Source: Chloroflexaceae bacterium (GTDB lineage Bacteria > Chloroflexota > Chloroflexia > Chloroflexales > Chloroflexaceae). From it: 8,079 nucleotides of DNA. Shown here in pieces: positions 6,082-8,079 of this stretch. The notes beneath the pieces are model-generated. The model searched no databases. It saw only the letters and a list, made by a program, of their open reading frames with translations, and was not told where the DNA came from. The position numbers and the translations under genes are program-made. Within the stretch, counting starts at the first letter, position 1. Every line of letters starts with the position of its first letter. Where the stretch lies: the NCBI GenBank assembly GCA_026417815.1, contig JAOACN010000040.1:1-8079 (forward strand), in the 5' to 3' direction.

Positions 6082-6627
6082 CTACGGGCCCCGTTCGAGC
6101 AGATCCATCAACTCCGGAACACTTCTGGTCACCGTAAACAGGTGAAAATGTTCGGGATGGATGAAGCCGGAGGCGCGGGCGTGCTCAAAAAACTGGAGCA
6201 GGGGTTGGAAGAACCCCGCGGTATCAAGAAAATAGATCGGCTTATTATGGTAGCGCAACTGGCGCAGGGTGAGCGTTTCCACGGTCTCCTCGAGGGTGCC
6301 AAACCCGCCGGGGAGGGCGACGAAGGCGTCGGAGCGTTCGAACATGAGCGCCTTGCGTTCGCGCAGGGTCTCGGTGATAATCAACTCGCTCGCTTCGGTA
6401 AAGCCCTGTTCGCGCTCGAGCAGGGCGCGGGGGATGACCCCGATCACCTGACCGCCCACGGCAACGGCGGCGCGGGCCGCCACGCCCATCAAGCCCACGT
6501 TCCCGCCGCCATAGACCAGCCGCCACCCGCGTGCCGCCACCGCCTGGCCGAGGGCCGCCGCGTCGGCGGCGAAGGCCGGGTTCGTGCCGGAATGTGAGCC
6601 ACAGTACAGACAGATCGAGCGCTTCAT
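6082..6627 (-). CDS. LOG family protein (cytokinin-type nucleoside 5'-monophosphate phosphoribohydrolase)
   Basis: LOG-family enzymes cleave the N-glycosidic bond of nucleoside monophosphates, classically cytokinin ribotides; in most bacteria the physiological substrate is not settled, and many members were once mislabelled lysine decarboxylases. The 181 residues show ICLYCGSHSGTNPAF (5-19), YGGGNVGLMG (39-48), RK at 91-92, and the signature PGGFGTLEE (106-114) ending in Glu114, all expected for an active Rossmann-like LOG dimer. It is soluble, with no signal peptide. ATG 6627 is chosen because GGAGG lies 6 nt upstream and the protein begins with the family-typical MKRSICLYCGS. The frame stays open to 6888, but that extension is low-complexity and covers hairpin-rich intergenic DNA. 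The neighbours give no pathway hint. Confidence 0.93.
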   Translation of the reverse strand: MKRSICLYCGSHSGTNPAFAADAAALGQAVAARGWRLVYGGGNVGLMGVAARAAVAVGGQVIGVIPRALLEREQGFTEASELIITETLRERKALMFERSDAFVALPGGFGTLEETVETLTLRQLRYHNKPIYFLDTAGFFQPLLQFFEHARASGFIHPEHFHLFTVTRSVPELMDLLERGP

Positions 6628-6698
6628 AGACATCCTCCACCACGGGGCAATCGCCGCCCCACACTCGCACGCAGGCTGGCGAACAGATACGCTGCCTA

Positions 6699-6718
6699 AT
6701 GATACGGTTCGTATTGTA
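6699..6718 (-). promoter_or_regulatory. Possible LOG promoter region
   Basis: Two -10-like hexamers read on the minus strand, TACAAT (6718-6713) and TATCAT (6704-6699), in an A/T-rich patch 70-90 bp upstream of the LOG start. Between them lies a small dyad, ATACG-GTT-CGTAT (6702-6714). No convincing -35 is seen for either box, so this is a weak composition-based call. Confidence 0.3.
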
Positions 6719-6740
6719 CACCAGGGCTGGCGTGACAGGA

Positions 6741-6770
6741 GGGGCAACGGGGTTTTCCCGCGCCCTTGCC
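6741..6770. repeat. Diverged copy of the 44-bp palindrome unit
   Basis: The 30-nt core of the array at 1417-1533 (palindrome plus CGCGCCCCTGCC) matches 24 of 30 positions here without gaps, including GGGG at the start and CCCGCGCCC near the end. The palindrome itself is degraded. Finding the unit 5 kb away indicates a dispersed family rather than a local duplication. Confidence 0.5.
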
Positions 6771-6778
6771 AGCAGGTT

Positions 6779-6813
6779 GGGGGCGCCGCGGAGGACGCAG
6801 CCTCCTTGCCCCC
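6779..6813. repeat. Two-part stem-loop
   Basis: Outer arms GGGGGC (6779-6784) and GCCCCC (6808-6813) enclose inner arms GGAGG (6790-6794) and CCTCC (6801-6805) around a 6-nt loop. The outer-plus-inner arrangement resembles the other hairpin elements in the window, but without the TGGCGCATC-type ends. Confidence 0.45.
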
Positions 6814-6900
6814 TCCAGGAGGTTGCCGGGTCCTGCGGCCCCGGCAGGCCCCCTCGTGCCAGTGCGGCGCGGCTTCACTGCGCTGCACAGGAACGGCCTT

Positions 6901-6922
6901 TCGGAGGGCTGCGCCCCTCTGA
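6901..6922. repeat. Hairpin resembling the one between the convergent genes
   Basis: TCGGAGGGC and GCCCCTCTGA pair around the loop TGC with one bulged C and one wobble. It is a diverged version of the perfect hairpin at 7485-7511, which also begins TCGGAGGGG and ends CCCCTCCGA. Both appear to belong to one hairpin family. Confidence 0.5.
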
Positions 6923-6947
6923 GCTTCCCCTAATCAAGGGAAGTTTC

Positions 6948-6971
6948 GTTGTGGTATGAAAGAACCACAAC
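6948..6971. promoter_or_regulatory. Perfect 8-8-8 dyad, candidate operator of the DUF4242 gene
   Basis: GTTGTGGT (6948-6955) and ACCACAAC (6964-6971) are perfect inverted repeats separated by 8 A-rich bases. Unlike the GC hairpins around it, it has mixed base composition. It ends 14 bp before a TATAAT box, so it covers the place of the -35 element. This is the usual geometry of a dimeric repressor site, or of an activator site that replaces the -35. Which regulator binds is unknown. Confidence 0.5.
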
Positions 6972-6985
6972 CAGCGACCATCGGT

Positions 6986-6991
6986 TATAAT
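6986..6991 (+). promoter_or_regulatory. -10 box of the DUF4242 gene
   Basis: A perfect TATAAT in GGTTATAATC. Transcription would begin near 6998 and give a leader of about 170 nt. The hexamer at the -35 position (about AACCAC) is poor and lies inside the 6948-6971 dyad, consistent with regulator-dependent transcription. Confidence 0.45.
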
Positions 6992-7042
6992 CAACGAGCG
7001 TCCCCAAAGGATTGGAGCCAGGCGGATCATGCGGGAGGGACC

Positions 7043-7110
7043 GGGCGGGCCTTGCCTGCCCAGGAGCCTTCGTTCGTTGCCTTGAGGGTGGGCGCGGGCG
7101 CCGCGCACCC
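7043..7110 (+). promoter_or_regulatory. Two hairpins in the long leader of the DUF4242 gene
   Basis: Hairpin 1: GGGCGGGC (7043-7050) with GCCTGCCC (7054-7061), 8 pairs including one G-U, loop CTT. Hairpin 2: GGGTG (7086-7090) and CGCGG (7093-7097), interrupted by a GG bulge, pair with CCGCG (7101-7105) and CACCC (7106-7110), loop GCG. They lie between the inferred transcription start and the ribosome binding site. I recognise no known riboswitch class. Confidence 0.35.
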
Positions 7111-7171
7111 CCTGGCCGTCGGTTGCAGAGGAGAGGGAACGAGGGACTGCCACATGACAAGGAGGTCAATG

Positions 7172-7444
7172 ATGCCGAAGTACGTGATCGAGCGCGAGCT
7201 TCCCGGAGCGGGCAAGCTCTCGGCCCAGGAGTTGCAGGCCATCTCGCAGAAATCGTGCAACGTGCTGCACGGCATGGGGCCGCAGATCCAGTGGCTCCAC
7301 AGCTACGTCACCGACGACAAGATCTACTGCGTGTACATCGCGCCCGACGAAGCGGCGATCCGGGAACACGCGGAGAAGGGGGGCTTTCCGGCCAATCGCA
7401 TCTCCGAGGTCCGAACGGTGATTGACCCGACGACGGCTGAGTAG
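7172..7444 (+). CDS. DUF4242 / SCO4226-type small nickel-binding-like protein
   Basis: A 90-residue soluble protein matching, from memory, the DUF4242 family, whose characterised member SCO4226 of Streptomyces is a small nickel-binding protein with a ferredoxin-like fold. The function of most members is unknown. Visible family features are the opening MPKYVIERELPGAGKLS, the middle WLHSYVTDDKIYCVYIAPDE (41-60), the stretch REHAEKGGFPANRISEV (64-80), and the ending VIDPTTAE. Possible metal ligands are His33, His43, Cys53, His66 and several acids; no binding site can be proved here. ATG 7172 is chosen because AAGGAGG (7159-7165) is optimally spaced 6 nt before it. Further in-frame ATGs lie at 7169 and 7154. 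A dyad and TATAAT box lie upstream behind a long structured leader. It is the only plus-strand gene in the window. Confidence 0.88.
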   Translation: MPKYVIERELPGAGKLSAQELQAISQKSCNVLHGMGPQIQWLHSYVTDDKIYCVYIAPDEAAIREHAEKGGFPANRISEVRTVIDPTTAE

Positions 7445-7484
7445 GTGCGCCCCGTCACCCTGCCCGCGATTCGGTCGCCACCAC

Positions 7485-7511
7485 ATTCGGAGGGGCTTCG
7501 CCCCTCCGAAT
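7485..7511. terminator. Perfect hairpin between convergent genes, probable bidirectional terminator
   Basis: ATTCGGAGGGGC (7485-7496) and GCCCCTCCGAAT (7500-7511) form a perfect 12-bp stem with a TTC loop, inside the 73-bp gap between the DUF4242 stop (7444) and the deaminase stop (7518). The symmetry and position fit a terminator serving both genes, though no U tract follows on either side. A diverged relative lies at 6901-6922. Confidence 0.65.
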
Positions 7512-7517
7512 CTCCCC

Positions 7518-7898
7518 TCACCCCAACCCGAACGCATCAGGCAACAGATCGGCGATGGGCACGGGGCGATCGGGATCGGCTTCGCTGAGGATCAGCAGGG
7601 CGGGGGCGAACTCGATGAGGGCCTGCAGGCAGTCGCCGCAGGGGTAGGGCATATCGGCGCCGGCGCCGGCGACGGCCAGCGCCGTGAAGCGGCGCGCGCC
7701 CGCGGCGAAGGCGCAGACCAGCGCCGCCTTCGCCGCACAGACGCTGGAGGCGTAGTTGGCGATCTCCAGGTTGCCGGCGGCGAAGATGCGCCCGTCCTCG
7801 GCCAGCAGCGCCGCCCCACCCTGGCGCCCCGTGCGCGGTGCATAGGCCAGCATCAGCGCCTGGCGCGCGGCCTCAAGCAGTGTCGTGAGTTCCGTCAT
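7518..7898 (-). CDS. Cytidine deaminase-family protein lacking the catalytic Glu
   Basis: Cytidine deaminases hydrolyse (deoxy)cytidine to (deoxy)uridine in pyrimidine salvage, using a zinc ion held by three Cys and a Glu that shuttles protons. This 126-residue protein has the normal short-form length and family landmarks: AYAP (18-21), GAALLAEDGRIFAAGNLEIANY (28-49) with the substrate-binding Asn43 and Glu45, zinc ligands Cys54, Cys87 and Cys90 (PCGDC, 86-90), and the terminal LLPDAFG. The motif normally C-A-E-R/K reads C-A-A-K (54-57), so Ala56 stands in for the catalytic Glu. The usual F-x-V-G before GAAL is R-Q-G-G, and the PCGxCRQ Arg is Leu91. Fold and zinc binding look intact, but ordinary deaminase activity is doubtful. 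The start overlaps the upstream stop as ATGA, indicating translational coupling. Confidence 0.85.
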   Translation of the reverse strand: MTELTTLLEAARQALMLAYAPRTGRQGGAALLAEDGRIFAAGNLEIANYASSVCAAKAALVCAFAAGARRFTALAVAGAGADMPYPCGDCLQALIEFAPALLILSEADPDRPVPIADLLPDAFGLG

Positions 7899-8079
7899 CC
7901 CCCGCGCTCCCGTGTCAACTGGTCGAACAGCGCGTCCACCCGCGCGTTCAGCGTCGCCAGGTCGCCGTCGTTGACAATAAGCTGATCGGCCATGGCAATC
8001 GGCCCGCCTTTCTCGATGTGCTCGATCTCGCGCTCGTCGCGGGCCTCGGCCTCGGCCGGGGTGAGGGGCCGCTCGTCGC
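7895..8079 (-). CDS. C-terminal 60 residues of a P-loop nucleotide-kinase-like protein, 5' end outside the window
   Basis: An open minus-strand frame enters from the right edge and ends at TGA 7897-7895, overlapping the deaminase ATG by four bases. The visible tail runs from DERPLTPAEAEARDEREIEH to LFDQLTRERGG. The stretch KGGPIAMADQLIVNDGDLATLN (23-44) looks like the ADxxIxNdGdxxxL segment near the end of dephospho-CoA kinases and related (d)NMP kinases. The catalytic P-loop is outside the window, so CoaE versus another small-molecule kinase cannot be decided. The overlap with a nucleoside deaminase-family gene would suit a nucleotide kinase. Acidic/basic helix-rich composition; no membrane segment. 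Confidence 0.6.
   Translation of the reverse strand, partial: DERPLTPAEAEARDEREIEHIEKGGPIAMADQLIVNDGDLATLNARVDALFDQLTRERGG

Larger units (their letters stand above)
6628..7171. other. Divergent intergenic region rich in stem-loops, no gene seen
   Basis: This 544-bp stretch separates the LOG gene from the divergent DUF4242 gene. In order it holds the possible LOG promoter (6699-6718), a diverged relative of the 44-bp palindrome unit (6741-6770), a two-part stem (6779-6813), the palindrome CCTCCAGGAGG (6812-6822), an inverted repeat GCCGGG/CCCGGC (6825-6845), a hairpin TCGGAGGGC/GCCCCTCTGA (6901-6922), a small CTTCCC/GGGAAG stem (6924-6943), an 8-bp dyad (6948-6971), a TATAAT box (6986-6991), and two leader hairpins. 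Frames that stay open across it are proline/arginine-rich low-complexity sequence without any family signature. I found no tRNA or other RNA gene. Confidence 0.6.

Noticed and set aside
6628..6888. N-terminal extension of the LOG protein
   Set aside because: The frame is open but low-complexity; a good ribosome binding site and the family-typical N-terminus place the start at 6627.
6956..7171. N-terminal extension of the DUF4242 protein
   Set aside because: The upstream in-frame sequence covers the promoter and leader hairpins, while AAGGAGG is correctly spaced for ATG 7172.
6628..7171. tRNA or known riboswitch in the large intergenic region
   Set aside because: No cloverleaf, CCA-type end or recognisable riboswitch core could be found by eye on either strand.

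Overview
The window is high-GC bacterial chromosome. It carries eight recognisable genes separated by intergenic stretches crowded with hairpins and short repeats. The protein sequences (GluRS, MalZ-type GH13, a DUF4242 protein ending in DPTTAE) and the many GC-rich palindromic repeats suggest a member of the Chloroflexota, probably Chloroflexales/Roseiflexineae. That assignment rests on pattern recognition, not on a search.

Layout from high to low coordinates on the minus strand: the tail of a P-loop kinase-like protein (8077-7895) overlaps a cytidine deaminase-family gene (7898-7518) by ATGA. After a convergent plus-strand gene come a LOG-family phosphoribohydrolase (6627-6082), glutamyl-tRNA synthetase gltX (5731-4226), a MalZ-type GH13 maltodextrin glucosidase (4104-2260), ribosomal protein L9 rplI (2034-1534), and the replicative helicase dnaB (1248-1, running off the left edge). 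The only plus-strand gene encodes a 90-residue DUF4242/SCO4226-type protein (7172-7444). It converges on the deaminase gene and diverges from the LOG gene.

The genes look largely independently transcribed. Promoter-like sequences precede gltX, rplI, dnaB and the DUF4242 gene, and stem-loops follow the LOG gene, gltX and the DUF4242/deaminase pair. rplI followed by dnaB is a familiar bacterial pairing (replication and translation housekeeping). MalZ, LOG and DUF4242 look like unlinked single genes.

I see no clear new multi-gene system. The observations most worth following are: (1) the deaminase homologue has Ala where the family's catalytic Glu should be (C-A-A-K instead of C-A-E-R/K); (2) a perfect 8-8-8 dyad sits where an operator would overlap the -35 region of the DUF4242 promoter; (3) two copies of a ~100-bp inverted-repeat element lie at 2072-2173 and 5815-5919; (4) three palindromes with an exact 44-bp period sit between rplI and dnaB, with a diverged relative near 6741; (5) dnaB has a leader hairpin and DnaA-box-like sites.
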